Positions 1-11,562 of a DNA stretch of 64,000 bases are shown here, in pieces. Below the pieces are notes generated by a model that saw only the letters and a program-made list of their open reading frames with translations, was not told the origin of the DNA and searched no databases. Positions within the stretch are counted from its first letter, which is position 1. Each line of letters opens with the position of its first letter. The stretch lies in contig OX637288.1 in NCBI GenBank assembly GCA_951799445.1, forward strand, positions 5,892,501 through 5,956,500. Direction: 5' to 3'. Source of the stretch: Pseudisothecium myosuroides. Lineage: Eukaryota > Streptophyta > Bryopsida > Hypnales > Lembophyllaceae. A program made the position numbers and the translations under genes.

Positions 1-360
1 TCTATTTATAAAATGACATGGAAATTTTGTTTACTCTAATATATTCTTTGCTGCAATATATACCTATGTTGAATCTTTGGATTTCTTAAGATATATTTGT
101 TTTTACTATGAATTTTCTTCTCCTTTCTATAAAAAAATCATGGTAATTTTATATTTTTACAAAATAAACTGAACATTTCATGACTTGTAGAAAACATATG
201 GTTTTATTTCTAAAACAAATCAAGACAAATTCACTCAAATAGATCATATAAAGAAATAGTGTTCGAGCTTGACTGCACGGTGATAGGGTTTGTGCTTTCA
301 CAGTTAAGATAGAATTTAATTGTAGCAATGAATGAGACAAAAACATTGTTCCAATACTAA

Positions 361-1062
361 GGGAGCCGACCCATTTCCGATCAGACACCCATTTTCGTTA
401 GTTAAATTACTTTGTTTCCAATTAGCTGGTGGTTTAGGTGACAGCTCACGCAGATATTTGTGAGTAGAAGCATACATATCGGGGAGGTGTACATTGAAAG
501 CATAGAATGATCACAAGATGTATAGCAGCCGACCCATTTCCGATCAACCACCCATTTTTGTTAGTTAGATTGCTTTGTTTCCGATTAGTTGGTGGTTTAG
601 GTGACAGTTCATGCAGATATTTGTGAGTAGAGGAAGCACACATAGATTGCTTTGTTTCCGATTAGCTGGTGGTTTAGGTGACAGCTCATGCAAATATTTA
701 TGAGTAGAGGAAGCACACATAGATTGCTTTGTTTCCGATTAGCTGGTGGTTTAGGTGACAGCTCATGCAAATATTTATGAGTAGAGGAAGCACACATATC
801 AGAGAGGTATACATTGAAAGCATAGAATATTGGAGGCTACATTTATCACATGCATTGAAGCATTGTCGATTTTGTCCGATCAACCACCCATTTTTGTTAG
901 TTAGATTGCTTTGTTTCCGATTAGCTGGTGGTTTAAGTGACAGCTCATGCAAATATTTGTGAGTAGAAGAAGCACACATATCAGGGAGGTGTACATTGAA
1001 AGCATAGAATATTGGAGGCTACATTTATCACCTGCATTGAAGCATTGTCAATTTTGTAACCA
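361..1062. repeat. Nested tandem repeat, 77-bp inner unit
   Basis: Three exact-register copies of a 77-bp unit lie at 568-644, 645-721 and 722-798, each starting GATTGCTTTGTTTCCGATTA. Further copies start near 405 and 904. They are embedded in a longer unit that also carries CCGACCCATTTCCGATCA-type sequence and a block ending near ACATTTATCACCTGCATTGA (copies around 830-870 and 1015-1060). Short reading frames here are products of the repeat and show no protein character. It lies 3' of the BTB gene. Confidence 0.85.
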
Positions 1063-1674
1063 GACTACGGTTGGAAATAGGGTGACCTATATAACAAGAA
1101 TAGGTTGATTGGAGTCTTCACGAAAAAAATTCATCATAATTTTGTTTTTGAGGGAAAAAATGTAAAAAAATATGAAATCCTTCTAAAATCTATTTCTCTA
1201 AATGGGGAAAATTTTACCCATACACCAGATATGCTGAATTGCTTAAGTGAGCGGATATGGGTCGTCTCCCTTACATGCAAAGTTCAAGTTTGTCTTGGCA
1301 AGCTTAACTCTTACATTTTGGCATTTGAGAAACTGACTGCCACTTTGAAGAACTTGATAAGTTTCAAAAAGTAAAGCCAATTTTCAATTCAAGTTTCCCA
1401 GTCTTGTGTGTCCTCCATGCAACCAGTCCTTGAATCATTCTGTCAAATTGGCCGTTGAGTACAACTCAAGCTGTTTTCAATTAGGAAAAAAGAGCTAAAT
1501 GTCGACTACATGCCATCCTTTAGAAAATAGTAAAAAATTATCTGTTTTGTAAGATTGAAGTGACCAATACAAGAAAGAGTAGACATTCAAGAGTGCAAGA
1601 TTAGCACAATCATCAAGGTAAATTACTCCTCCCCTTCATCAAGCTCTAGAGAGACGAGGAAAACAAGAGCGAGG
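1063..1674. other. 3' flank of BTB gene, no gene seen
   Basis: This AT-rich stretch between the tandem repeat and the stop codon of the minus-strand BTB gene probably includes that gene's 3' UTR. A short open frame at 1105-1374 has no recognisable protein character. Confidence 0.4.
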
Positions 1675-3743
1675 CTATTGAAGACCAGCAAGAATTTGAA
1701 TCGTGTCTAATATAGCTTCTGGGTCATCGTTTCGGTATATGAGATTTCGAAATTCCTCGGTATAAGCTACCTGCTTCAAGTTTTGGGCAATGCATTCCGC
1801 ACAGGCCTTTTTCACTAACGCTGCATCGTACAAACGGGCTTGTTGAAGAATCTCCAGAACATTGGAATGATGAACTGCATTGGCAACTGCCATTTCGCAC
1901 ACCCTCTTGAGGTCGGGAATATCATACTTATGAGCAGCAATTAAAAGCGCCATGCCGTGCTCCTTCATAACTTTTGTGTCATGATCCCCTGCAAAAACAG
2001 ACAGGCTTAACGTCTTAGAATATCTAGGGAGAGGATACTATTTGCGTTCTATCACTTCTAACCAATATGCAGGAGTGATTCTCGGGAGTTCACTGAGACT
2101 CTGGCTCTTCTACCTTAAGTGATCTCTCCACAGCTCTCCGTTGAGATCAATATTATCACAATGTATGGATTATATATGCAATTCCAAACCGAAGGGTTGT
2201 ACAGTAGATCACTAAAGTGACAGTAGACAACCCCATTTCAATCAAGTATCAGTGACCATAGACATTTTAGCCAAGTCATGCTTATACGAATTGCTCTAGT
2301 AGATTTGTTTCTATTAGTAACATCGGTCGGTTTAGGAGACAGGGTGAGTTCCTAACGGTCTTAGTGTGCTCTACCGTATACCAATGACATCGCAAGGTTT
2401 AAGCGTTCCATAGGCTCAAAGCCATTCAAGACTGTAAGTGACGATCCAGTTCTATCTCCAGTTCTTTCACTTGGAAGTAAACTAAAACTATGACTTAAAC
2501 AAGACGAACAAGCTTACCTGTGTAGAGGTAGAGTAGAAGGGCACGCATAGCTTGGGTGGGCACATCAGCGACACGTATGAGGGCACACGTCTTCTCCTCC
2601 AGTTCATGTTCGAACATAGCTCTGAATACGGGAGACCTGCTAGCCTGCCCCCAAAAAAATTCCCGTGTTAGGGTATTATGAAGATAGAAACACTTTAGAT
2701 ATGATCCTAAAAACTGAATTCCATGCCAGTTTAATAACACCAAGCACGTAACCTTCTAATCTCCAGTTTCTGCCATGAACTTCAACTCTTTGCAAAGTGG
2801 GCAGAAGAAGAATCTTCCTCTCATGATGAAAAAGACATTATATGAAGGTAGTGAACACCAAAAACATTAGGGTCGTGATCCCCCTCTCCAATACCAACCC
2901 CTTCACCCAACAAGAACTCATCTATCCATACACTTCTTGGCCTTCATTAGCTACATGTGTAAGAATGACTTGGCTAAATGTCTATGGCCACGGATCTTGG
3001 AAATGGAAATGGGGGTAGAATAGTGGTCTGCAACTTCCCACTTTAAAATTGCATGAGAAATCCATACATATTGATGAAAATTTGACCTTAACAAAATTTC
3101 TTTCGTTTGTGTACCCAAACTGATCTCTCCACAGCTCTATAGTGATCTCTCAAGAATCACACTCCTCTATATTGGTTAAAAAATTTCAAAGTGACGGCAA
3201 ACAAGATCCTCACCTTTCTCCTTTCTCCTCAATTTTGCGTAACCCTAACTCTCAGGGTGGAGAAAACAAGACATGGACGAGTGTGTATGTACTCACCAGG
3301 ACAGCGCGATGTGCAGGAGTCTTGTCGAATTCCCCGGTCTCAATAGTAACATCCGCATGAATCCCTTGCAATAGCATATGTCTGAACGACAGCAACGTCT
3401 CTTCCAACCGCTTCGTGCCGGCCCTCTCCTTCTGCAGATCCGCCTGCACAGCCAGGAAATCACTCTCCAGACTCCGCCACCGCTGCTCGTTTCGAAAGTC
3501 GCTTTCCGATCGCAAGTCGTAACACGTATGACAATAGGTCACATGAGTTTCAATAAGATTCCCGCATTGGTAACACATGCTCAAATCCCCCGCTGCTGCT
3601 CCATTTCCACCACCTCCTCCACCTCCACCTCCACCTCCGCCTCCACCTGCTGCTCCCGCACCTCTGCCGCCGTCCATCATCATCCTCCGAAACTTTGATT
3701 TGGGGAGCAAATTCACAATCATCTCCCGCCGCTCCGCCTTCAT
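1675..3743 (-). CDS. BTB/POZ domain protein, At4g08455-like
   Basis: BTB/POZ proteins of this group are expected to act as CUL3 E3-ligase substrate adaptors; that role is inferred from the family. I read three exons on the minus strand: 3743-3297, 2644-2518 and 1988-1675, with donors GTGAGT and GTAAGC, acceptors after CAG and consistent phase, giving 295 residues. The N-terminus has a run of 14 glycines (about residues 33-46), then a CxxC pair (C57/C60 and C71/C74) resembling a small zinc ribbon, then a charged helical stretch (about 76-125). The BTB fold follows (DVTIETGEFDKTPAHRAVLA, SRSPVFRAMFEHELEE, LLLYLYTGKL-like) and then a BACK-like helical tail. The Cys pairs before the BTB fit the At4g08455 type, which is usually shorter and lacks the long Gly run. 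Both introns carry copies of a dispersed repeat (see findings). The start is the first ATG of the open frame. Confidence 0.88.
2196..2295 (+). repeat. Dispersed intronic repeat, copy A
   Basis: Intron 2 of the BTB gene holds a roughly 100-bp segment containing GACCATAGACATTTTAGCCA. It is about 80% similar over its best 60 bp to the reverse complement of a segment in intron 1 (about 2950-3050) and to a segment in the F-box gene's third intron (about 35680-35775). Confidence 0.65.
2945..3055 (-). repeat. Dispersed intronic repeat, copy B (inverted)
   Basis: Intron 1 of the BTB gene contains the reverse complement of the repeat in intron 2, with the core GGCTAAATGTCTATGGCC. Copies A and B therefore flank exon 2 as an inverted pair. 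Confidence 0.65.
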
Positions 3744-4250
3744 TCACACATAACTCTCGAACAAATTAAAGGAATGAACTAATTTGCACACTTTGTTGCG
3801 AAAATTTAAAGCCCCGTTGGCTACGAAGCGATTTCGGTATCATGAAAATTGCGCCTGTGGTGCTCATCCTCTCCTGCAAAATCGAAAGCTCGGCTTCACC
3901 GAAATCACTCGCAAGGCGCAGAGGCAATTCTTTTGCCATTTCTGGCTTAGGAAACGTTAGTGAGGGAAAAGCAGGAGGAGCTGGGTCTCGTCGTCGTCGT
4001 CGTCTCGTCCGTCCGTCTATCGTTCGTCGATTTGTCCGTTCGTTCTTTCGTCGAAGGATGATTATACTCCGTATTTCGTATAGGAGGCAACCCATTTCTG
4101 ACCACTTAAGCAGTTCTGAGGGCGGGTTTTTTCAGTGGGTAAATTTCCCCCTCTGCAGAAATAGACTGCGGAAGGTTTCCATAATTTTTCAGATTTTTTT
4201 TTTGCAAAACATGATTACTATGAATTTTTTAGTTGAAGATTCTATTTGAT
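3744..4250 (-). promoter_or_regulatory. BTB gene 5' leader/promoter region
   Basis: This is the region just upstream of the BTB start codon. It is GC-richer than its surroundings, and at about 3988-4055 it is a pyrimidine-rich, TCG-repeat track on the plus strand (a purine-rich CGA track on the gene strand). That is typical of a plant 5' UTR or core promoter. No TATA box was assigned. Confidence 0.4.
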
Positions 4251-6500
4251 CCATATTGGCCACATAGACCTTGTTTCCAACCAAGGGTTGGTTGCAAAAT
4301 CCACCAAGAGTTGGTTGTGATATTGAGAGTCTTCTAACCAATCATAATGCACCACAATTGCCCCGGGAACCACACCATAATAAATCACTATTCATCTCCT
4401 TCTTCATAGAAAGCAAACAACCTACATAGCTAGAATGGAGGGATCAAGAATGGATTGCCTCTTATAAGTTAATTCTTTGAGCCTTCCATGAGGTGAGAAT
4501 TTTTTCTTCCTACGTATGGTAGATTCAAAAACTTGCCCCCTATTTTGGGATTTTAATTTGTCTCCTATTATTATTTTTTCATTTTGTGAGCTCTCCTTTC
4601 CAATTGGGAGTCTTGGATTTCAAATTATAAATTTGGAACTTCCAAATTTTATCATTTGTGGTGAATAAATTATTTTTATGTTTATTTCAAAGTAAAAATT
4701 AGAGAGGAATTTTAGATGATAGGTTTGTGTAATAAAGACAAAATGATATAATTATTAATGTGCATTTGGATGAAGATGAAATTAAAGGATCCATTTTTTT
4801 TTGGACTTCAATTATTGTGTAAGGCCTCTTAAAAAAGTTTGCTACCTCCTTTACTTCATTAAATGAAACAATAGATGTTTTAGGTGGGCACCATAAAGAA
4901 TGTGTTTTCATTGTGTTGAGATTATGTATATAATTTCTAATGGACTAAAAGCTTACTTTGGGCTTCTGTATTTTTTCAAACAGTCCATGGGCGCTTATCC
5001 TCACCCTTAGGATAAAGTGAATACACACGGGTTCTAGTATTTTGTCGTAGATTAATTCCTAGTGGTTGCCTAGCATATAGTCCAATTATGCCATCCAAGA
5101 AATAGACAATTGTTTGTTTGTTCCTACTTCTAGTTTCTCAAAATCCAAATTCTAGCTAATTCAATTATAAGTTAGTAAATATGGCCAGTTTTGGCTACAC
5201 AACCAAAACTAAAGACCAGTATGGGTTAATCAAGAACAAAGGTTAATCCTGAAGAGCTCCAACGTCCATATTCTGGACAATGAAAGGAGGGCTTCAAGGC
5301 ACTATGTAGTCCAACCAACTTCTCATTCATCCAATGTAATACTTGAATCTAGAAAAGACAACCTTCCTTAACAACCACATTCATGAAATTCCGATAAATG
5401 ATATTTCTATACAAAAACATAAGTTAAAATGTGCAAAAATTCAAAAAAGGATTGAGGTGTTCAAAAGTGAAATGCTATAAGTTGTAGGCTTTTTATGTCC
5501 TTTCCAAATTGATAGAGTTCACTTGATTTGGACTATTTTCCTAAAAGTTATCTACGGATGAAGTTTAGCTTTTAAATTGAACTATAAAATTTCATTTGTC
5601 ATTTTCTCCTATTCTAAGTATCGAAATTGACTTTAGATTTTTGTGTTAATTTTTATTCTAATTCTACTTCCTAAATTTTGAGTTTAACTGGATTTGGTAA
5701 AATCTTGTTAACTTTCATCCAAACTTGTCCCAAATTGAGTCAAAATTTCATCCTTCTCTAACTTCTACAATACTAATCTATTTTCTAAGGTTAAATTATT
5801 TTTGGAAACCTTAGAATAATTCCTAATTGGTTCTAATCTTAACTTGTTCTTAGTTGTCTTCAAAAGATTTTAATTTTTTTTAATTAACCGCTCCTTTTAA
5901 TCTCTAATTCTATTTAGTTTTATTTTTTATTTTCTACGTTTAATACCTTTTTAGGAAGCTATTAAAATTTTCTATCAACTTCTAAATTCAAAACTTGATT
6001 TCCTAAACTTCCTAAGGTCTGAATCTAAATTCTAACTTCTAATTCTATTATTCTAATTTTAATTCAATATTTTTAGCAAAAATAAAGCAAATGGAGAAGA
6101 GGAAATCAAAGACTGACTCACCTCAAAATTGACAGATTCAATACTTCCATCTTCATGCACCATAATTGTGATCTTGTCGTAAAGTCCATCAATCTCCATC
6201 TCATATTGTTTCTCGTATTTGCAATTGGTATGTTGTACTCCGTATGTTGTATGATAATTAAAGGAGTTCTAAACTCCTTCCTTGTTTCAAAGCTTTTTTT
6301 CCCTTCTACTTCTTTCTAATTTATTTTTTAAAGATATTTTTTTAATAAATCAAATCCTATCAAATCTAATTCCTAAATGCTTGCTAGTTTGTTTGTTTGA
6401 AAGTTTAACTTCTTCTAACTAATACTACGTAACTAAATTCTAAAATTTCAAAAAGTCAAATATTCCTTTTCATTTGACTATTCTATTCTAATTTGGCACC
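4251..6500. other. AT-rich intergenic DNA, no gene seen
   Basis: No open frame of protein character was found on either strand. The short frame at 4699-4911 has AT-driven composition. The stretch is probably decayed transposon DNA. Confidence 0.4.
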
Positions 6501-6527
6501 TAGATGAGCTTGAACTTGAAAATGAGA

Positions 6528-6985
6528 AACTGTGACTCTAATCTGTGAGGTTTGAGATCCCTTTTTGGCCAATTTTTTGAAAGAGAAAGACTCTAGACTC
6601 CTCATCTACGGACGTAGATCCCTGTTGAGTTGATTTATGAAAGAAAGAGACTTTGGATTCCTAATCTGTGGATTTTCAAACCCCTGTTAGACTCATTTTT
6701 AAAACATTTTTAAAGAGAGAGACTCTGGACCTCCTAATTTTTGAGATTTGGGTCTTTGTTGGCTTGATATTTGAAAAACAAAGACTCTGGACTCCTTATC
6801 TATGGATTTTCAGACCCTTGTTGGACTGATTTTGAAAGAGAGACTCTGAACCTTTTAATTGTTGACATTTGGGTCCCAATGGTCTAATTTTTGAAAGAGA
6901 GAGACACGGATTCCAATCTGTAAAATTTAGACCTCCAAAGGATTGAATAAAAAGAAAGAGGCCCTAGACTTCTCTAATTTGTGTT
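6528..6985. repeat. Degenerate minisatellite, about 60-bp unit
   Basis: A diverged unit recurs about eight times, each marked by a GACTCT-GGACTCCT-ATCT-like core followed by a TGTTGG-like core and GAAAGAGAGA. Core starts are near 6534, 6589, 6650, 6721, 6784, 6843, 6902 and 6960, so spacing is 55-71 bp. There is no coding potential. Confidence 0.7.
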
Positions 6986-8590
6986 TTTTTTGGTCAACCA
7001 ACATATGGATGGCACATCCGGCATGTAGGAGTCCAATCAAGCGAACCGGTTAGTGTTCAGACCTACTGGCCCGGATCTTTCTGACTTGGTAATCTTAGGT
7101 CCCTCTAAGCTACTCGCTGGGTATTGGGCCTTGATTGAATTGGTTTTATGGCCAAATAATCTTAAAGGTTGTGTTCCCTTTCCAAGAGAAACCACAAATA
7201 CAAACCAACATAAATACTTAAAAAATTGGGAAGGAGAGATAGCTTTGTTGTACGAAGGGATTGACCACAAATTTCCAAACACAAAAGGTTAGTAAAAAAT
7301 GATAGCTTCATTGTACGGAGGAATTAATCTCAAATTCTAAAACAAAAATCAAAAGGATTAGTTAGTAAACGACTTCCAAGAGTTTGATTCAACCAAAACT
7401 TCTCCTAGTGGCACCAAATCCCACCACTTACGATTACGTATTTCAAACATCTAGACTTTAGGAGGATTTTCTACAACAAAAATTGTGAGATCCCATACAA
7501 GAAGCTCGGTTTGAAATTGTTAGTAAACAATGACTCAAAATCTTAGGAAAGCATGCAAATGTTAGTAAATCACTTCAAACTTCAACAAATAGACAAGGCT
7601 AGTTCAAAGAGATTCCAACGTCCTTCAACAAAAAGGGAGCAAAATGGCTCCAATGGAATTTAGAAGCAATTTTTTTGGCTAAATGACCAAAATTCCAACA
7701 ACGTCAACATATATGACAAAGCACAAAAATAAAAAGGATGCAAAGTGAGAGGATAGGAGGCCATTTATACTTTTCCAAGGCCCCTCTTCCTTTCAAATTA
7801 TCTAAAACTACCTAAAGAAAATTTAAAATTAGTTATTAATTACTATAAATTCTAACCTATTACTATGAATATTCTAACTTTTGGAGAAATGATTCAAGTG
7901 CCAAATGGATTGCGCCATTGGCTAAATTAGAACTCTTGTACCGCGGCTATTGGTATACAATTAGCTGATGCTTATTCCTCAAATATTGCCATTGCTTCTT
8001 CTACAAAAAAGGAGTTTACGACTTATGGGCTTCCTACCTCCACTTGCATTGCTCCATCAGGTTTTCATCTGTTGTGGAAAGTTCCCTACTATTCTCGCTA
8101 TTGTTGCCTCCTGTGGGAATCTGGTCTGCGACTTAGTCTCAACATGGTAGATCATCTTCTCAACCAGCTATTAATTGTCGCCTTCGTAAACCATTGCTTC
8201 ACCAATTAGATAGTCAAACGTAAGCCCCTCTTTGGGTAGATTTTTCCTTTCGCTCTTTAGCCGATGGGTATTAGAAATATTGAGGTATCTAATCCTATTT
8301 GCCCCTAAACAGTTTTTTTAATTTAAAAAATTTGTTTACATAAAAAATTCATTTGTGTATTAAAGTTGAATTGAATGGTAATTGAATAAACCACAGTGTA
8401 GTCTCAAATTCTAAAGAAAAAAATAGTTTTGATAAGTCAAGCATTAAATACTAATAAAATTTTATTTAAAAAAATAGTTCTCTTAAAAAAACTATTTTTT
8501 TTAAAAGAGAAGACAAAAATAAAATTCTTGAAAAAATTCTTGAAAATTTATTTCATTGACTAATTTTCTATTATAAATCTTATTATCATT
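6986..8590. other. AT-rich intergenic DNA with short repeats
   Basis: A loosely repeated unit of about 80-90 bp (GATAGCTT-GTTGTACG...GGATT) occurs at about 7230-7370. Open frames at 7053-7292 and 7968-8150 are short and unrecognised; I do not call them genes. Confidence 0.35.
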
Positions 8591-8595
8591 AAAAG

Positions 8596-9334
8596 GGGTG
8601 AATGCAAGAAACACCTGCCAATTTTGTTGCGTTTTTACAGTACTCATGATTTTTCTTCTGTAGTACTATAAAATTAGAAAAATAATTTATTAAAAACTAA
8701 AAAAATATGGCTAACATATACACCTTTAAGATGAAGGCCGGTAACCACCAAAGGAAATGCATAGAAAAATTCTTTAAGCTAGAGAACTAAAAAAGTGTCA
8801 AATCTCAAGAAAATGGCTATTTTGATGTATAAATTAGTTAAAAATAGAAAACAAAAGTAAATACATAAAATGAAAATTGGCCATTTGTAACAACTCTGTG
8901 GAGATGGTCATTCACCCAAAAAACTCCAAAATAATATTTTATATGTTTCAAAATGTAAATAGAAAGAAGTGCACTTTGTGGACTTTCTCACCACATACAA
9001 TTAACTATTTTTAGATTTCCTTCCTTGCATAGCTACAAGTCTACTAGAAGACTATGCCCTCCAAATTTAAATTCAAAATTCGTTTTTTTGGATACTAAAT
9101 AGTACTAAAAACCTCTAAATTGGCAAGTGTGACATATAATTGGGGGCTATTTTTGGACAGTAACCTATTTTTGAAAATTACAAAAAAAATTAGGCAAGGT
9201 GTATAATAGTCATGAGTACCTTACCTATAAATCTTGAGTCATTTGGAGCCAGAACACAAAAGTTGTGGCCAAAAATCTAATCAAAACACAAGGTGTGATG
9301 CAAAATAATACAGGTGTTTCTTGCATTCACCCAA
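8596..9334. mobile_element. TIR element, GGGTGAATGCAAGAAACAC family
   Basis: The left end GGGTGAATGCAAGAAACACC and the inverted right end (...GGTGTTTCTTGCATTCACCC) bound about 735 bp of AT-rich, non-coding DNA. Related ends (GTGATTGCAAGAAACACTTG) bound the foldback at about 50.27-51.35 kb. The target duplication is uncertain (AAAA on both sides is possible). It is probably a non-autonomous DNA transposon. Confidence 0.6.
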
Positions 9335-9473
9335 AATTATTATATAATTATTAAATGTTGATTGAATATACCTTGAAAAGTACCACAATCCACTTTTCGC
9401 TTGACAATATGTTGAACTACCTAACCCTATAAGATGTAATACCATCCTAGGTAGCATTCTTGCCACTAAGAAA

Positions 9474-9648
9474 TTGCTAGAGCGAATGGCTTCATAAACC
9501 CTAGCAGTCCTAGCCTTAAACGATGGACACTAAGCGTTGAGCATATTGACTTGTGCAATATTATAGCTAACGCGGTAAGTATCATGCCTAGGGAGTAATT
9601 CAAAATAATGAAACTCAAAGGAATTGATGGGGGGCCACTCAAGCAGTT
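9474..9648 (+). pseudogene. Plastid-type 16S rRNA fragment (nuclear insertion)
   Basis: The stretch follows the conserved 16S rRNA core: a GAGCGAATGG-like segment, AGCAGTCCTAGCC, AAACGATGGACACTAA, TAGCTAACGCG, TAAGTAT and ATGAAACTCAAAGGAATTGA followed by a G-run and a CAAGCAGT-like segment. This covers roughly the E. coli 780-940 region. Scattered changes, many of them transitions, show that it is not functional. The sequence style and the plastid atpA and trnV pieces nearby point to plastid origin; a mitochondrial source is less likely. Confidence 0.8.
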
Positions 9649-10003
9649 CCTATCAAATAGGAGCTTCATTACTTGAAAGAATTATATAAATTATATTTAT
9701 TATGTAAATCACAATATAATTTACAGTAGGATTATAATCATATCCCTATAAATTCTATTTATTTTGTCAAAAATCAAGTGGGGACTTGAGATAGGTCCTA
9801 GCTAAATTTTGGAAATCTTGATGTTATAATGCTTTTCAAATCTTCCTAGTTGTTATCCTATTGAAATAATTCTTGCTAAAAAGAATACCTATATTGCGAC
9901 AATCCACCCAAAAGGTAATGAGCTACTCCTACAGGCCTTGTACAATATTTAAGGCTCTAGCCTAAATAGTAGGGGCAAAATTGTTACCTTCACTTACCCT
10001 TAA

Positions 10004-10028
10004 TCCTAAACCCTAAACCCTAAACCCC
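10004..10028. repeat. Short interstitial telomere repeat
   Basis: About three units of the plant telomere repeat CCCTAAA lie in tandem here, between the plastid-derived 16S and atpA fragments. Confidence 0.75.
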
Positions 10029-10053
10029 TAGAGCAATAAATATTTGACTTGAC

Positions 10054-10178
10054 AAAATTAGCAGTATTATCTGTAAATAAATAGAAGATTATAGTCAAAA
10101 GATAAAGTAATAAATTTGGGCACTATCCTTCAAGTAGGAGATGGTATTGCACGTGTCTATGGTCTTGATAAAGTAATA
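10054..10178 (+). pseudogene. atpA: Plastid atpA N-terminal fragment (nuclear insertion)
   Basis: The conceptual reading gives the start of the plastid ATP synthase alpha subunit. The clearest part is [19 protein letters not shown] at about 10118-10175. An upstream stretch near 10054-10115 resembles the ISSIIRKQIE part of the N-terminus but carries in-frame stops and a frameshift relative to the downstream part. A TAA stands where Gln is expected, and TGT where Arg is expected; both fit C-to-T decay. It is a dead fragment of about 125 bp. Confidence 0.8.
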
Positions 10179-10217
10179 AAATCAGATAGAAATACTTAGA
10201 TTAGGTTTCTTTCTTGC

Positions 10218-10293
10218 TAGGGATAATCAGGCTTAAACTAATGACTTCCACTATGTCAAGGTGATACTCTACCGCTGAGTTATATCTCTCCCT
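10218..10293 (-). pseudogene. trnV-GAC: Plastid trnV-GAC-derived tRNA remnant
   Basis: Read on the minus strand this follows plastid tRNA-Val(GAC): an ATAACTCAGCGGTAGAGT D-arm, an anticodon loop with CTTGACA, a GTGGAAGTCA variable and T-arm, and TGATTATCCCTA at the 3' end. A two-base insertion in the acceptor 5' side and several transitions argue against function. In plastids trnV-GAC adjoins the 16S gene; here the order and strand are scrambled. Confidence 0.8.
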
Positions 10294-11562
10294 AAAAACA
10301 ACTTATTAATTAGTTTCAGCTCCTAAAGAAACACTTACACTTAGAAAATCTGTTGACAAGCAAATTCACATCATTTACAACCAACATGATCGTATGTTCA
10401 AGGAGCAGAAGCAATTTGATTTTTGTCTCTTAATTCCAGTGTTGGCCTAGTAGAGTGCCATTGGTGTTCTTTCAGATCTCTACACATTTCACCACTCCAT
10501 CAGAAATTCCCACTGCCACTATTGTACTCCACCTTGGTAGTTTCCACTACTTATATAAAGTTAAGCCTTAGGATTTAGTGGCAAACATAAAATTCACCTA
10601 TAGACACTTTACACCCAAACTTTACATTCCAACTTAGAAGTTTTAAATAATTTTCAATTTTTAGTAACTAGTTAATATTTAAAGAGAAATCACTTCAAAT
10701 AATTGTTAATTATTAAAAAAATTAAAAATTAATATAATACTCCCTTCATCCCACTAAAAACCTCCAAATAGCTTCTTCACAAGGGATAAACTATATTTTT
10801 ATTCTTTGTGCAAGTAAGACATGCATTCAAAACCAACAACCCACCCCTTAGATCTATGTAAAATCTCCCACGTGGGTGCCATTGTTTAGGCATCCAAAAT
10901 CCATGTAGAAAGTATCATATTTGAACATAATTTGTGAATGCTGCTAGTTCATTCATTCTTGATGATTTAAAGGTTGGTGGAAACATTGGAATTCTAAAAC
11001 GTCTATTCCAACCTAAATAACTGCAAGAAAGAAACTTGGCCCACTTCATGAACAAATTTTTAATATTGCCAAAGTAGTCACTGAACTTATCATCAATACT
11101 ATTATTTGAGGAAGCACAATAAATATAAAGTGCCTCATATGGTCAAGGCCAAGCTTTCTAGGATAGAAGTGCTCCATGATCTCTTGACTTGCTTCCACGA
11201 GGTCGTTCAACACGGTCGGCACTTATTCAATGGTCGAAATCATAAAACGGAGCTTTTTAGTGGGACAAGAATTGTGCCTGATTTGGATGTTTTTGATGGG
11301 ACAAAAGGAATATTTTATTATTTTAAAAAAGAACTAAAATTTATGATTTATCAATAGATAAATCTGCTCCAATAACTAACCAAAGGGATATGCAATACCA
11401 ATTAAAAAAACTATTGTTGCAACTTAAATTTTTATTTGTCTTCTTGAAGTAAATTTTTTTTGTATGCTATGTAATAGCTTCTTTTAAAATATTTTCAGCT
11501 TGTTTTCTAAAAAATTTAGTAGAACCTACAATTTCCACAAATTGAGTTCTTTTAGTAATTAA
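10294..11562. other. AT-rich intergenic DNA
   Basis: No gene was recognised. A short open frame at 11106-11357 has a more protein-like first half (basic, with the motif HDLLTCFHEVVQHG) but no family I know and no splice context. Confidence 0.35.

Noticed and set aside
3378..3698. Plus-strand ORF of 106 codons
   Set aside because: It is the antisense shadow of BTB exon 1; its Ser/Thr-rich composition comes from the Gly codon run on the other strand.
3842..4249. Plus-strand ORF of 135 codons rich in Arg
   Set aside because: It overlaps the TCG-repeat leader of the BTB gene; the Arg/Ser/Val composition is explained by the repeat and there are no splice or domain signs.
7905..8220. Possible organelle gene fragment
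   Set aside because: The translated frames do not match any plastid or mitochondrial protein I can identify with confidence.
10003..10030. Chromosome end
   Set aside because: Only about three CCCTAAA units, with ordinary sequence on both sides; it is interstitial.
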